From assembly GCA_037783415.1 (NCBI GenBank), contig JAZGTN010000037.1:7226426-7290425 (forward strand): DNA of 64,000 nucleotides. The letters are read 5' to 3'. Source of the DNA: Leptasterias polaris. Lineage: Eukaryota; Echinodermata; Asteroidea; Forcipulatida; Asteriidae. The position numbers and the translations under genes were made by a program. A model generated the notes under the pieces. The model was not told the origin of the DNA and searched no databases. It worked only from the letters and a program-made list of their open reading frames with translations. Of the stretch, positions 20,101-29,332 are shown one piece after another; position 1 is the stretch's first letter; each line of letters begins with the position of its first letter.

Positions 20101-21705
20101 ATGATAAACGACAACTGTTGTATCTACAGGTTCCTGGTGTGGGCTGAGCACTAGTTCATGGATTCAGGTGGATTTCAATCACACTGTTGACATCTACGGC
20201 CTAATCATCCAGGGCCGTTACGACTCATCATCAAAAGACCGCGTTAATTCATTTAGGCTTACGTACAGCAACGATGGAAGTGTTTGGACACAATCAAAAG
20301 ATTCTGATGGACGCGAATGGGTAACTATGAAATTAAAGTTACTGTTTATTTGGTTGAAAAATGGAAGATGTTTCTGACGGTTAATTATCCAGAGTTTGAG
20401 GTGGGGATGTCACTAGCTCAAACATGAGTAAAATTTCCTCATTCTGTAAACCGGCCACATTCGGGAACAAAATTCCATTGAAGACCTCCCCAATATTGAT
20501 GTTTCTTGGCAGTAGGCCTGCACTGCACTATAGGGTGTTAAAATTGACACAATCGGTGTTATCATTATAGATACCAAAAAGAATGAACATTTACAACATA
20601 GGTTGTTAAAGTTGCACTTATTTCTTCGAACACAATTGCATTGGTGTGAATTTTGATTCTCTCTTGGGTATCTATAATGTGACAACACCCGAAGTTGGTC
20701 TCAATCTATAACACCCCAGCTTTTGCAGTGCAGAAAACGCATGCACTAGCACTTGTTAACAAATTTATTTTTACCCCAAAACGTCAATAACTCTTATGCA
20801 AAGCAGTAGGGGAGTGCTGCGTGTGATCATTACAACTACACTGCAAAACCTGCCCCCGAGCTTCACGAAGAAGGTTTTATCGCTGAAACTTTCACATGAG
20901 TTGGTATGTGTTGACTGAAACCAGAAGATGGAACCAACCTTCGAATAGATTTGTTAAAACAGCAAAGCTTATAAAGTAAAACCGATAGTAGTATCCTTAA
21001 AGGCAAAGTATACCTTTTGTTTTTGGAAGCGTTCGGTTGTTATAATCCTATATAATTGTTGATAAAATACAATAAAACTAATCTGTGAAAATTTCATTTT
21101 AAAAGGTGGTCGCGTTTTTGAAATATCGCCGAAAATCCGGAGCGAACGTGTCCATGCAGGAAGAATAACCCCTAATAATAGGAATACCAAATCTGAGAAG
21201 TGTTTCTGACAGAAACGTTTCTCAGGTTAAAATTTGGAGACATAAAAACTGATATATTTTTACATAACCACGAAACTTCGAAGTGAAATGTCACTCAAAT
21301 TTGCTTTATACTATCGAAAGCTGCTGTAGGCTTTTAACCAATAGGTTTGTATTGCCATTAATTTTAAGAGTGATTACCAAATGTATACACCCCTTTAACA
21401 GACGCAGTGCGCCAGCACGCTAGTGTTTTATACGCTGATGTTTTCGCAATAGTCAGTGCATCTTACTTACCATTTCATTCAATATCATCTGTTTCTTTTG
21501 TTCATCACTAATTGTTATCCAGCGCTACCAATCCAGACGGATATCTGATCGTCGTGATGTGTTAGTTTCTACCCAGACCACAACACAGGAAATGATCCGA
21601 TCAAGATTCATCCGCATTCATCCCATGGGTCATTCTGGCGGTCAGTGTATGCGTTTTGAACTCCTCGGCTGCAGCCTAGAGGCACACGGATACGACCTTA
21701 TGTAA
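16773..21705 (+). CDS. Secreted PAN/Apple - HYR - F5/8C (discoidin) domain protein, six exons
   Basis: Exons: 16773-17187, 17361-17522, 18929-19222, 19381-19506, 20130-20320, 21523-21705 (stop TAA). They sum to 1371 nt, giving 456 residues. Introns are phase 1 except the last (phase 0), and all use GT-AG. Order: signal peptide (MKTLLLFTLAMVAWVSC), PAN/Apple domain (about 25-105), a linker with a furin-type RAKR site and CVC, one HYR domain, and a C-terminal F5/8 type C domain beginning CNITRLGMESGAIADHQITA and ending FIRIHPMG to LLGCSL. HYR domains are adhesion modules and discoidin domains bind lipids or glycans; a secreted binding or matrix protein is inferred. The first intron is the least certain: a strong acceptor at 17271 leads to a stop, while 17187 to 17361 keeps frame but uses a weaker GTAATT donor. 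No transmembrane segment is seen. Confidence 0.82.
17361..17522 (+). CDS. Exon 2: linker with furin-type site
   Basis: Acceptor CAACTGTAG, donor GTAAGT, 162 nt, phase 1 at both ends. Lys/Asn-rich, with GRAKRNLDL, a match to the R-x-K/R-R proprotein convertase motif, then QECVCLSESDSWDPG. The PAN and HYR-discoidin parts might be cleaved apart. Confidence 0.55.
17722..17859. repeat. 21-bp minisatellite, 6.6 copies, each full unit with a NotI site
   Basis: Unit AAGTGGCGGCCGCAAGATAAT, repeated without visible change six times plus a partial copy. Each full unit has GCGGCCGC. It lies in intron 2 of the PAN-HYR-discoidin gene. The KWRPQDN-repeat ORFs on either strand are by-products. Confidence 0.97.
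18229..18333. repeat. G/C homopolymer-rich solo transposon end
   Basis: Several G and C runs followed by CTTAGTTACGCCACTG. CAGTGGCGTAACTA (reverse) resembles a terminus seen on hAT-like non-autonomous elements. No partner end or target duplication is visible. Confidence 0.4.
18929..19222 (+). CDS. Exon 3: HYR domain
   Basis: 294 nt, phase 1 both ends, holding one HYR domain: DTEGPKLRCKS, ASDNVDGY, STITCRDNDEARTV, SGDSFKVGTTEVTCTTSD, TAGNLIGNCTFVVTV. An 18-bp in-frame tandem duplication (GGATATATAAGGAGTTCC twice, 19039-19076) repeats GYIRSS, a loop extension not expected in the family. Confidence 0.9.
19381..19506 (+). CDS. Exon 4: F5/8C domain, first part
   Basis: Acceptor TTTCTTTTTACCAG, donor GTTAGT, phase 1 both ends. 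Encodes CNITRLGMESGAIADHQITA and YGPALARLNSK, the classical N-terminal F5/8C signature. Confidence 0.9.
20130..20320 (+). CDS. Exon 5: F5/8C domain, middle
   Basis: Acceptor TTGTATCTACAG, donor GTAACT. Encodes SWCGLSTSSWIQVDFNHTV, GLIIQGRYDSSS and FRLTYSNDGSVWT, core strands of the discoidin fold. Confidence 0.92.
20521..20730. mobile_element. Palindromic MITE with CACTGCA ends
   Basis: 210 bp in intron 5. The ends CACTGCACTATAGGGTGTTA and, in reverse, CACTGCAAAAGCTGGGGTGT are inverted, with a second inverted block around TTATAGATACC. Related sequence is at 46552-46722; CACTGCAAAAATTGGGTGTC at 24237 is a solo end. Confidence 0.7.
21001..21394. mobile_element. TTAA-flanked MITE, family A copy 3
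   Basis: 394 bp between TTAA at 20997-21000 and 21395-21398, inverted relative to copies 1 and 2. Ends AGGCAAAGTATACC and, in reverse, AGGGGTGTATACATTTGG. It sits in intron 5, upstream of the last exon. Confidence 0.85.
21523..21705 (+). CDS. Exon 6: F5/8C domain end and stop codon
   Basis: Acceptor ATTGTTATCCAG, phase 0. Encodes RYQSRRISDRRDVLVSTQ, SRFIRIHPMGHSGG and MRFELLGCSLEAHG, then TAA. No AATAAA is obvious within 150 bp. Confidence 0.9.
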   Translation, partial: RYQSRRISDRRDVLVSTQTTTQEMIRSRFIRIHPMGHSGGQCMRFELLGCSLEAHGYDLM

Positions 21706-21839
21706 GACTTAAATTAATCCGGAATTAATCCGGAATTAAGGTCAAACATTCGATAATGCAATCTATACTATTTTTTGTTTAAAACAACAAAACATTGCGT
21801 TCAGTTGTCTTGGGTTGGAGTAATGTTTTGCTGTTGTTT

Positions 21840-22080
21840 GTTGTGTTTGTTTGTTGTGGTGTTTTGGGTTGTTTGTTTGTTTGTTGGGTTGTTGGGTGGT
21901 TTGTTTGTTTGTTGGGTTGTTGGGGTTGTTTGTTTGTTTGTTGTTTGCTTGTTTGTTTGTTTGTTTGTTTGGTTGGTTGGTTGGTTGGGTTTTGGGGTGT
22001 TTGTTTGTTTGTTTGTTGGGTTGTTTGTTGGTTGGGGTGTTTGTTTGTTGGGTTGTTTGTTTGTTTGTTTGTTTGTTGGG
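21840..22080 (+). repeat. GTTT/GGTT microsatellite
   Basis: About 240 bp of TTTG units with interspersed GGG, then ATT repeats. The Leu/Val/Cys/Phe-rich ORFs over it are repeat artefacts. Confidence 0.92.
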
Positions 22081-22099
22081 ATTATTATTACTATTATTA

Positions 22100-23788
22100 T
22101 TATTTTATTTTATAACTTGGGGGGGAAGGAAGAGGGGTGTATGTTTTCTGATGGTTTGTTGTCGGTCTTTTTGTCTTTTTGTCTGATGTCTTCTGTCAAA
22201 ACCAAACGTTACATGTTGCGTTGAAGTCACGGGCATCACTTTTTGGGAGCAGGGGACCCCCCATGGATCCATTCCCCTTAAATTTTGCCGAAGGGTGAAA
22301 CACAACTGCGATTTACTTATTCATAAATACAAGTTGACCATTCCACTTCATAAGAAAAGGGTTTAACGTGAGTGAAAAAAGAAGAAAAAACCCCATTCAA
22401 AATAACTCACATTATTGAATCAGTCGAGAACAATATTGTAGAATTTGAATTATTCACATGTGGGTTGTGTATTCCCAAAGCGTCAACTTAACTACACTTT
22501 ATCCATATGAATTTGCATCCCGTCTTTATTTGTTATTATCATTGATGTCACAACTAGTTGAATGTGAATTTGGATGTTTAGGAGTAGAGGTTTGTGTTAG
22601 TGTTACACTTTGTTAAAAGGATTCTACAACAATCTTGTACAAACAGTCACACTATTTATACTTGAAAAGGTGCCATCAACAAAATATTTTCAAGGACTGA
22701 TAAAATCAATGTTTGCATAAACCAGATACAATAATCTACCTCCAACCATTGTTTTGATTATTTTTATTTTTATGAAAGCAAATTCTGCTAAGAAATGAAG
22801 GTCCTATAGCATCAGTTTCCATGTCTCCCAAGAATTCATTTTAATTCACGTTGCGTTCCTTAAGGGACACAGTCCTCACATTTCAGTAAATTACAAAGTA
22901 TATCTTGTATGGGGACTTCTTATAGGCCCTAGTTGGGGAAAACATTAACTTAATGTTGCGGTTATTGTTCTTAATATTCAGTCTACATTCTAGCTGATTA
23001 ATTGACTTTTGTAAAACATTTGAACTAATTCATGCACTGAAATAAACAGTTACTCCCTTAATGTTGTCAAACACCCTTAAAATGAGTAGTAACAAAGTGA
23101 TAGTGATACTGTTCTTAATAAGGTGTATATTGTGATTAGATTGAGTTTATATCTGCGTACTAATGGCTGATGTAGGTAAGCTTTGCTTGTATATATTCTG
23201 GTAATTTTATTTTAAGGGTTTAAAATGAAGATAAATAATCTTAAGAGTAATTTAGGAGCAAATTTATAAAAAGAAAATACTTGTGAATTTATGAAACTTG
23301 AATATCGGAATGAAAGACAGTAAACACAGAGATGGGAAACTTTGGAACGCTATAGGTGACAGCAGACTATGTAAATTTCCATTGTTTACGCAGCTCATCA
23401 GATGAGCAGTGCACTTTACCGAGAACGGTGGATTTACCTGGTAAGTCTGCTGCCACCTAGCGACCCATTTTGGCCAGCATTTAACATCTTGGTTTAAACT
23501 TAGGCCTACTGTGTCTTCAATCCAGAGGAGTATATAGAGCAATTAGGATAAGGTTTCATTTTGCAAATACAAACAATAATATTGCTTAACCGTACCATGG
23601 ACATTTTGTTATTATTTCCAATCAAACCAGCGGTAAGAACTCATGAGATGCCAATATGAATTGCTGATGCTCAATGTAATTCAGCTTCACGTCTTTTATT
23701 CTTAAGGTTCACCGATCTCGTAATGAAAGTACAGTTGGGATGTTCATAATTGTAATACTAGAAGTAATTTATATTATTAATTTATTAA
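22100..23788. other. No gene seen
   Basis: AT-rich non-coding DNA. No ORF shows coding character and no paired terminal repeat is recognised. Confidence 0.4.
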
Positions 23789-24153
23789 CGGCAAAGTATA
23801 CCTTTGGTTTTAGGAAACGTTTGATTGTTTTAATCCTATAAATGTAGATATAACTACAATAAAACTAACCTGTGAAAATTTCACTTCAAAAGGTTGATGC
23901 GTTTTTGAGATAATGCCGAAAAACCGGAGCAAATAATGTCCACGCAGGAAGAATAATTAATCCCAATAGGAATACACAATCTGAGAAACGTTTCTCGGAT
24001 TCAAATTTTGGGGCATGCTTGATATATTTTTCCATAACCACATTTACTTCGAAGTGAAATGATTCTCAACTTGCTTTATTCTATCGAAAGCTGCTGAACT
24101 TCTTACCAAGTAAATGTTTAATGCCATGAATTTTAAGAGTGATTACCTTCCCT
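23789..24153. mobile_element. TTAA-flanked MITE, family A copy 4
   Basis: 365 bp between TTAA at 23785-23788 and 24154-24157, same orientation as copy 3. It shares GGCAAAGTATACCTTTGGTT, CTGTGAAAATTTCACTTC, AGAAACGTTTCTC and ATTTTAAGAGTGATTACC. Confidence 0.85.
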
Positions 24154-24791
24154 TTAAGGTTATTCTTATAGTAGGTTCCTACAAAATCAAATTGTCAACA
24201 GAAGTTTGACACATAAATCCCTGTTAAAGTGAATACACTGCAAAAATTGGGTGTCGAAAATTGATAAATGGGTGTTGTCGAATATAAAAAACCTCTCAAG
24301 TTAAACTGCTGTGTGATGTTTTCTTGAACAAGAGAGTGCCGTTGCAATTATTGAAACGCAAAATTTCTTTTGAGGGGAGCAAGAAAAAATCTACCTGTCT
24401 ATGTTTTAACTTGACTGCGGTCATTGGAAGCAGACGAGTGACGCAACATTACCGATCCATTATGAACGCTCACCAAACGCTGTAAAACTTTCTTGGTTAT
24501 TTATGAAATAAACCTTTGGAAAGCACACAACACTTGCTTTCGTTACCAATGAAGTTTAATACCGCAGTCACTAAAACAATTGTTTTGTGAAGCTCGGATG
24601 GAACAGAGGTACTTTTGATTAATTTACCTTTGAAAGAGAGTGGTTGTAATGCTTTGCTTTCTTTTTTGGTTAAAGGGGCTGTGTCGTCATGATTTAGTCT
24701 GCCAGTGGCTAAGCATGGAAACATGAACTTTCACCTAGTTACTACACGCGCGCGCGCTGACCGTCACATCACAGATAATTATAAACTTTAA

Positions 24792-24895
24792 AGGGCACGG
24801 TCATTATTATCGCATGCACGTGTGCAGTAACTGGATGAGAGCTCGGAATCTAACGCATGGTCGCACACTTGCTGTGATCAAGACGACACGCCCCT
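24792..24895. mobile_element. Short TTAA-flanked MITE
   Basis: 104 bp between TTAA at 24788-24791 and 24896-24899. Ends AGGGCACGGTC and, in reverse, AGGGGCGTGTC. A different family from family A but with the same target. Confidence 0.7.
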
Positions 24896-25204
24896 TTAAT
24901 ATTGAACGTCCTTTTGTGAACCGAATACCATTTGCCCAAACGCTACCCATTTATATAGGCCTATAGGATTAGGCCTTCTCAGTAATTATTCTCAGATATC
25001 ATTTTGTGTCATATTTTGGTGGAGAGGGTCAGACTTCTCAACATTGATCATACCTTAGGTCCTTATTGTGAGATTAGAATGAGGTTGTATTTTGAGACAA
25101 AGATAGCTATAGCTGTTTTACCCTAAAGTGTTGATTCAAATTGAAATGAAAACAAATAAAGAAATAAATAACTGTACAGTATTAATCGGCTGTCTTTGAA
25201 ACTC

Positions 25205-25213
25205 TGTCTCATA
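25205..25213. repeat. 9-bp target duplication, left
   Basis: TGTCTCATA, identical to 25591-25599, directly abutting the inverted ends of the element between them. Confidence 0.9.
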
Positions 25214-25590
25214 TAGACTTGTTGACAAGTCGTTAATGTTTGTCGCGGTGTGTCGAGTCGCGTGTGGTGTTGTAGCGTAATAAAGAATGCTCTCGCGAGA
25301 TCACTGCTCTCGCGCGAAGTTGCTGGCTCCCGACTCTTCGTCATTAATATTCATCTACAGTTTGAATATTCATAGTATAACAAAATTGACCAATCAGATG
25401 CGTCCGTACGAAATCGGCTGAAGAGCCCATAGGCCGTGCACAAACCGCCTGCGGGTTTCACAAGTCGGTAATTAATGTGACCAGTCTTGAGAGCAGTAAT
25501 CTCGAGCAGAGCAGCCCTCTCGCGGGATATTGCGAGAGAGCCGTTCCGCTATCACCGCGACAGACATTTAACGACTTGTCCACAAGTCTA
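25214..25590. mobile_element. MULE-like MITE with 9-bp TSD
   Basis: 377 bp. Left TIR TAGACTTGTTGACAAGTCG, then TTAATGTTTGTCGCGGTG; right TIR in reverse TAGACTTGTGGACAAGTCG, then TTAAATGTCTGTCGCGGTG. A 9-bp duplication with long TIRs fits the Mutator superfamily. The interior is CpG-rich with CTCTCGCGAGA-type palindromes. The left half has an inverted copy at 4003-4137. Confidence 0.9.
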
Positions 25591-25599
25591 TGTCTCATA
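25591..25599. repeat. 9-bp target duplication, right
   Basis: TGTCTCATA, the second copy of the duplication. Confidence 0.9.
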
Positions 25600-25770
25600 A
25601 TGATCCGTTGAAATATTCCTTTCTGATTAAACCGTTCTTTAAACCTTTTCTAACACGGATCAATTAGTTATTGAAATAATGTATTCATTCATCAAAGCGC
25701 AGAAAGCAAAGCTAAAAGTAAAGCGTGCAATATGAATTTTGTTTACGGTGTCGCGCACTGAGCATTCCGG

Positions 25771-26136
25771 CGTACTAAACGTTCCAGATGACTAAATATA
25801 ATACATTACGTCATGTCATGCCTGCGCGCAGCAAGCGAAAGTAGTCAATTTTGTGTCGCACTGAGTGTTCCTCTAGATTCTAGCTGTCATGGCGTCGCTC
25901 ATGAGCTGTAGTACTACTACTAGTAGTGATGAACGCACAAGCATGTCAAGTCGTTTCGTAACTCTAGGTGTTAAGACATCAATAATAATTCATTACCTTA
26001 CCAGCGGGAGGTATATGGAAGGCCTGACAGAGGGGCAAAAGAGGGCTGTACGTGCCCAATCTAAGAAATATAGACCACGTCACCAACACGACTGGAACGA
26101 ACAGTACGGCGTACGTCACCTGGAACGCTCAGTACA
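25771..26136 (+). mobile_element. Ginger-like deletion derivative with CCGG TSD
   Basis: 366 bp flanked by CCGG at 25767-25770 and 26137-26140. The ends are inverted: CGTACTAAACGTTCCAGATG on the left and TGTACTGAGCGTTCCAGGTG read in reverse from the right. A CCGG duplication is associated with Ginger-type transposons, which carry a Gypsy-like integrase. The ORF inside starts like an integrase-element protein, consistent with a large internal deletion. The superfamily is inferred. Confidence 0.6.
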
Positions 26137-26167
26137 CCGGAACGTCGAGGACGTGGCACCGGGTTAA
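25889..26167 (+). pseudogene. N-terminal fragment resembling an integrase-element protein
   Basis: The ORF has a good Kozak context (GTCATGGCG). After a Ser/Thr-rich start comes SIIIHYLTSGRYMEGLTEGQ and KRAVRAQSKKYR, resembling the YLTxGxYPEG...KRxxRR region at the N-terminus of many invertebrate integrase proteins. Downstream the frame runs into the terminal repeat, so zinc-finger and catalytic parts are missing. The resemblance is from memory of the family, not a search. Confidence 0.35.
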
Positions 26168-26278
26168 ATTAGTGCGCGTACTTCGTAATGACCGCAGTCC
26201 GCAGGTGTTCGAGACGCGCAAATGACACTTTCTGATTGGTTTATACCAATTCGGTGACCGGAAGGTTTGTTTGTTAAT

Positions 26279-26947
26279 AGACTGTGCAAGTCTCGCGCGT
26301 ATCCGAACGAGAAAACACGTCAAACGAAGAACATTTTTATTTCTGAAATCAAATCTTTGTTTTAAATTATATCTCATGACAAAATCTGAACAACAAAAAT
26401 AAATCATTACAATTTTATGAAATTAGTTTTAGCATTTAAAAAAAATACGCCAAAGTGTGTTAATTATTATTAAAAACAAATTAAAACTCTGGGACAAGGA
26501 TGCTTTTTTGATGTTAACGGGTTTTAAATTGACCCGTATCGCAGTTTAAAGAGGAATGCCGACGCCTCAACACCATAGACTGCAATGAAAAGGGTTCGCT
26601 TTGCAATTACAGCATCTGGCGATTATAATCGCGCATCCAAAACAAGCTTTTACATAAGTTTTATGATCGGAGGTGAGCACAAAATTCTAAATTGTTTGCA
26701 ATAACCGGAAGCTGAGGTCAAGTTTAATTCTCGGTTTTTCTTCGTTATATTGTTGAATTGGTTTTACTTTCATATTTTGTTATCACTTAGTATTACATTC
26801 CCAACAACATGTATAATTTTCTAGGTCATAAACTACGTTAAACTAAAATAATTGACGAAACAAAATCTCGCCCACGTAAAACTCCATATGGTTGGGACCA
26901 CTATGGTCCCGGAAGTTCGAATGCGCGCGAGACTTGCACAGTCTATA
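26279..26947. mobile_element. TIR element, about 670 bp, unclassified
   Basis: Left end AGACTGTGCAAGTCTCGCGC, and the reverse of the right end AGACTGTGCAAGTCTCGCGC, both followed by a TCCGAAC/TTCGAAC-like stretch. No ORF of note. Target duplication unclear. Confidence 0.72.
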
Positions 26948-27074
26948 ACTATTGGGTTGTTTTTAAACCGGTCGCCATTTGTATAGGCCTTCTCATGCAA
27001 ATTTGCTGTTATATTGGCCTATAAACTTTTTATTACAGGTTTCCACGGCAAATAAAAAAAAACAAAAAAAACCC

Positions 27075-27077
<3 letters not shown>

Positions 27078-27143
<66 letters not shown>

Positions 27144-27144
27144 C
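27078..27144 (+). repeat. (CAA)n microsatellite
   Basis: About 22 perfect CAA units. The poly-Gln and poly-Cys ORFs over it are artefacts. Confidence 0.97.
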
Positions 27145-27871
27145 TCAAATTAAACCTTGGCTCATTTCGTTTTGTTTGAAAAAGAATGCCTATAAACCGC
27201 ATTTATCAGCATTCAATATTCAACAGAGTCGCCTAATTTCAACAGTTTAGTATTGACTGGCCAAATATAATTTTTTACAAATTCATTAGGTCGCAGAGAT
27301 CATTTAATTTTGCAAAGGCCAACAGCAAGATGCTCAATCATTCAATTTCATCAGCTTTAAATAGATTAGGCCTAATTGAAAATCGTCTGAAGAATCTTGA
27401 AAATGCATTCTTGAATGCCTATAATTAAATGAATGACTGTAACGAGTCTGAATAAGAACAAAATAACTGTGTGTGAGCGGAAAAAACCAAAAAACTAAAC
27501 TTAATGAAATAGCAGCTATAAAATAACCCGTTGTTTGATCGAAATTGAATACATTTTTTGGAAAGTAATTTTCATGTTTCTAAACGCGTCTTTCTAATAA
27601 AAATGTGCTTCACGAGTACGCACGATGCAGTAACATCGCTTCCACACAATAATGCTAAGGCAAGAAATTATAGAATTGCCGAGAAAAACACCTTAAAACA
27701 TATTATTGGCCTTTGGTAGAAATTGAGATTATATTCGGCTGCTCGGGAACAATTATTGCCAAGCTCCACTTTTTTATATGAAAATCGCATGAAGTTTTTA
27801 TATTAAGAAGGAAGACGATCTTTTTGCCTTGCGATATGTAAATTGTAGAAATGAATTGACTTCCAGTGTCG

Positions 27872-27942
27872 TCACGAACACGTGAACACGCCTGCGCCTC
27901 CCTGAGGCGCGGGCCCGACCGGTAATCAAGATGGCGTCGTCA
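27872..27942 (+). promoter_or_regulatory. GC-rich segment with YY1-like start motif
   Basis: A locally GC-rich stretch (CCTGAGGCGCGGGCCCGACC) ending in CAAGATGGCGTC, which fits the YY1 motif AAxATGGCG often found at start codons of TATA-less promoters. Confidence 0.4.
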
Positions 27943-27964
27943 TGCTTAGAAAATAAGAGGAATG
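27931..27964 (+). CDS. Candidate first coding exon
   Basis: ATG in strong context (AAGATGG) gives MASSCLENKRN and is followed by the donor AATG|GTAAGA in phase 1. The GC-rich upstream region with YY1-like motif suggests a TATA-less promoter. No second exon can be assigned, so the product is unknown. The 76-residue ORF drawn from here runs into the intron. A chance ATG-plus-donor cannot be excluded. Confidence 0.35.
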
Positions 27965-29324
27965 GTAAGACAAATTTTCTTTTTAATTTATACATTTTTA
28001 TCAGTCTATATAACATGAAATATGTTTTAACACAAACGTTTTTTGTTCAAGCCGTAATTGTGACATGTTTTATTGGTAAAAGATGGCTACAAAAGTCAAG
28101 AACTTTCCATTTCTTACGTATTCCCCATTGGAATGGCTGCATGGCCGTGGTGGAAAAATGAGACATGTGGCCTTGCGTTGTTTTATGAGAGTATATTCTC
28201 GTACCAATAAAAAAATAATAGGAGATGAAACCCCGAGGGTAACAATCATTTATGGAAACTCAGGGTGAAAATAGTAATTAACTTTCTAAAGTTGTTCTAG
28301 GCTCTAGTTAGTTGTACCATGTGTACAGGTGTACATGTATGGTGGTGGGAGGGCGGCCGAGTGAGGGGTTGAGGAGGAAGGTGGGCGTAGTCGCTTGCCG
28401 TAACCAGGCATTTAATTACATTTTCTTTAGGGACTCAAGGGAGGTTTTTTTATTATTTTGTAATGGATGTTGGACTTCATTTCCATTTTTGTGATATTCC
28501 TCGTGAGGAATTGGTAGCTATAAAATAAAAGGCTAAATTCTAGCACACATTTCATTGCGCAGACGGAACTCTCGCGCACTCATGCCTGAAGGAACTAAAA
28601 TTGAGTGTAGCAAACAGCGTTGTCAAGATAGCCAGACACTAGAAAATGGCTTATTTATCATGATTTTAACACTTTGTAAATGTTTAATACAACAAAATAT
28701 AGCACATCTGCGTCCCATGCCTGCGGAGGGAGGGGGACATCATATGTTCATGTCTGGGACAAACTGTATTGAATAGATGCGGAAGTTGGTCCAAAATACC
28801 ACTCTGCGCGTAGTCCATCAAGAAAGAAAATAAAAAAATCACTTCACCATTTGATCATTATTCTTTATATATAAATTGAACAAAACTTTAAATCAAGAAA
28901 ATATTGTATTTTTTCTATTTCCTAGCATATTTCTAATAAGCAGTCAATCAAAAAGATGCAGGGGGGGGGGTCGTCTTATATGCAGTCCTCCCCAGTCTAA
29001 AAAGTGGATTGGGGGGGGGGAGGGGAATAATTCTCCCTCTTCCATGTCCCTCACCCATCGACACCCATGCTTTCACTTCTTTCAAGTGTCTTGGTGTCTC
29101 TTGTTCCATGAAGATTTGATTGTTAACTGTGATCTCGTCACCACCTTCACTGATTCACTGAGTATGTTGCTTGTTACTTCATCCTCACCTGACAGGGACC
29201 TTATTTCTTTTCATCGATTTCAGAAAACATTAAATGTCTACTTTTTTACACTTAGTAGTTTCTGTGTATCTAATGACACCTCTTCTGTTGATTTATGACA
29301 CCTCTTCTGTTGATTTTTTAGTCA
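27965..29324. other. No gene confirmed
   Basis: Non-coding, possibly the first intron of the candidate gene. Contains G-runs at 28961-28970 and 29011-29020 and no supportable exon. Confidence 0.35.
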
Positions 29325-29332
29325 CCCCCTCC
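29325..29332. repeat. 8-bp target duplication, left
   Basis: CCCCCTCC, identical to 30237-30244. Confidence 0.85.

Noticed and set aside
21775..22224. Leu/Val/Cys/Phe-rich membrane protein ORFs
   Set aside because: They are produced in all three frames by a TTTG microsatellite.
26979..27179. Poly-glutamine protein
   Set aside because: A pure CAA microsatellite with no coding context.
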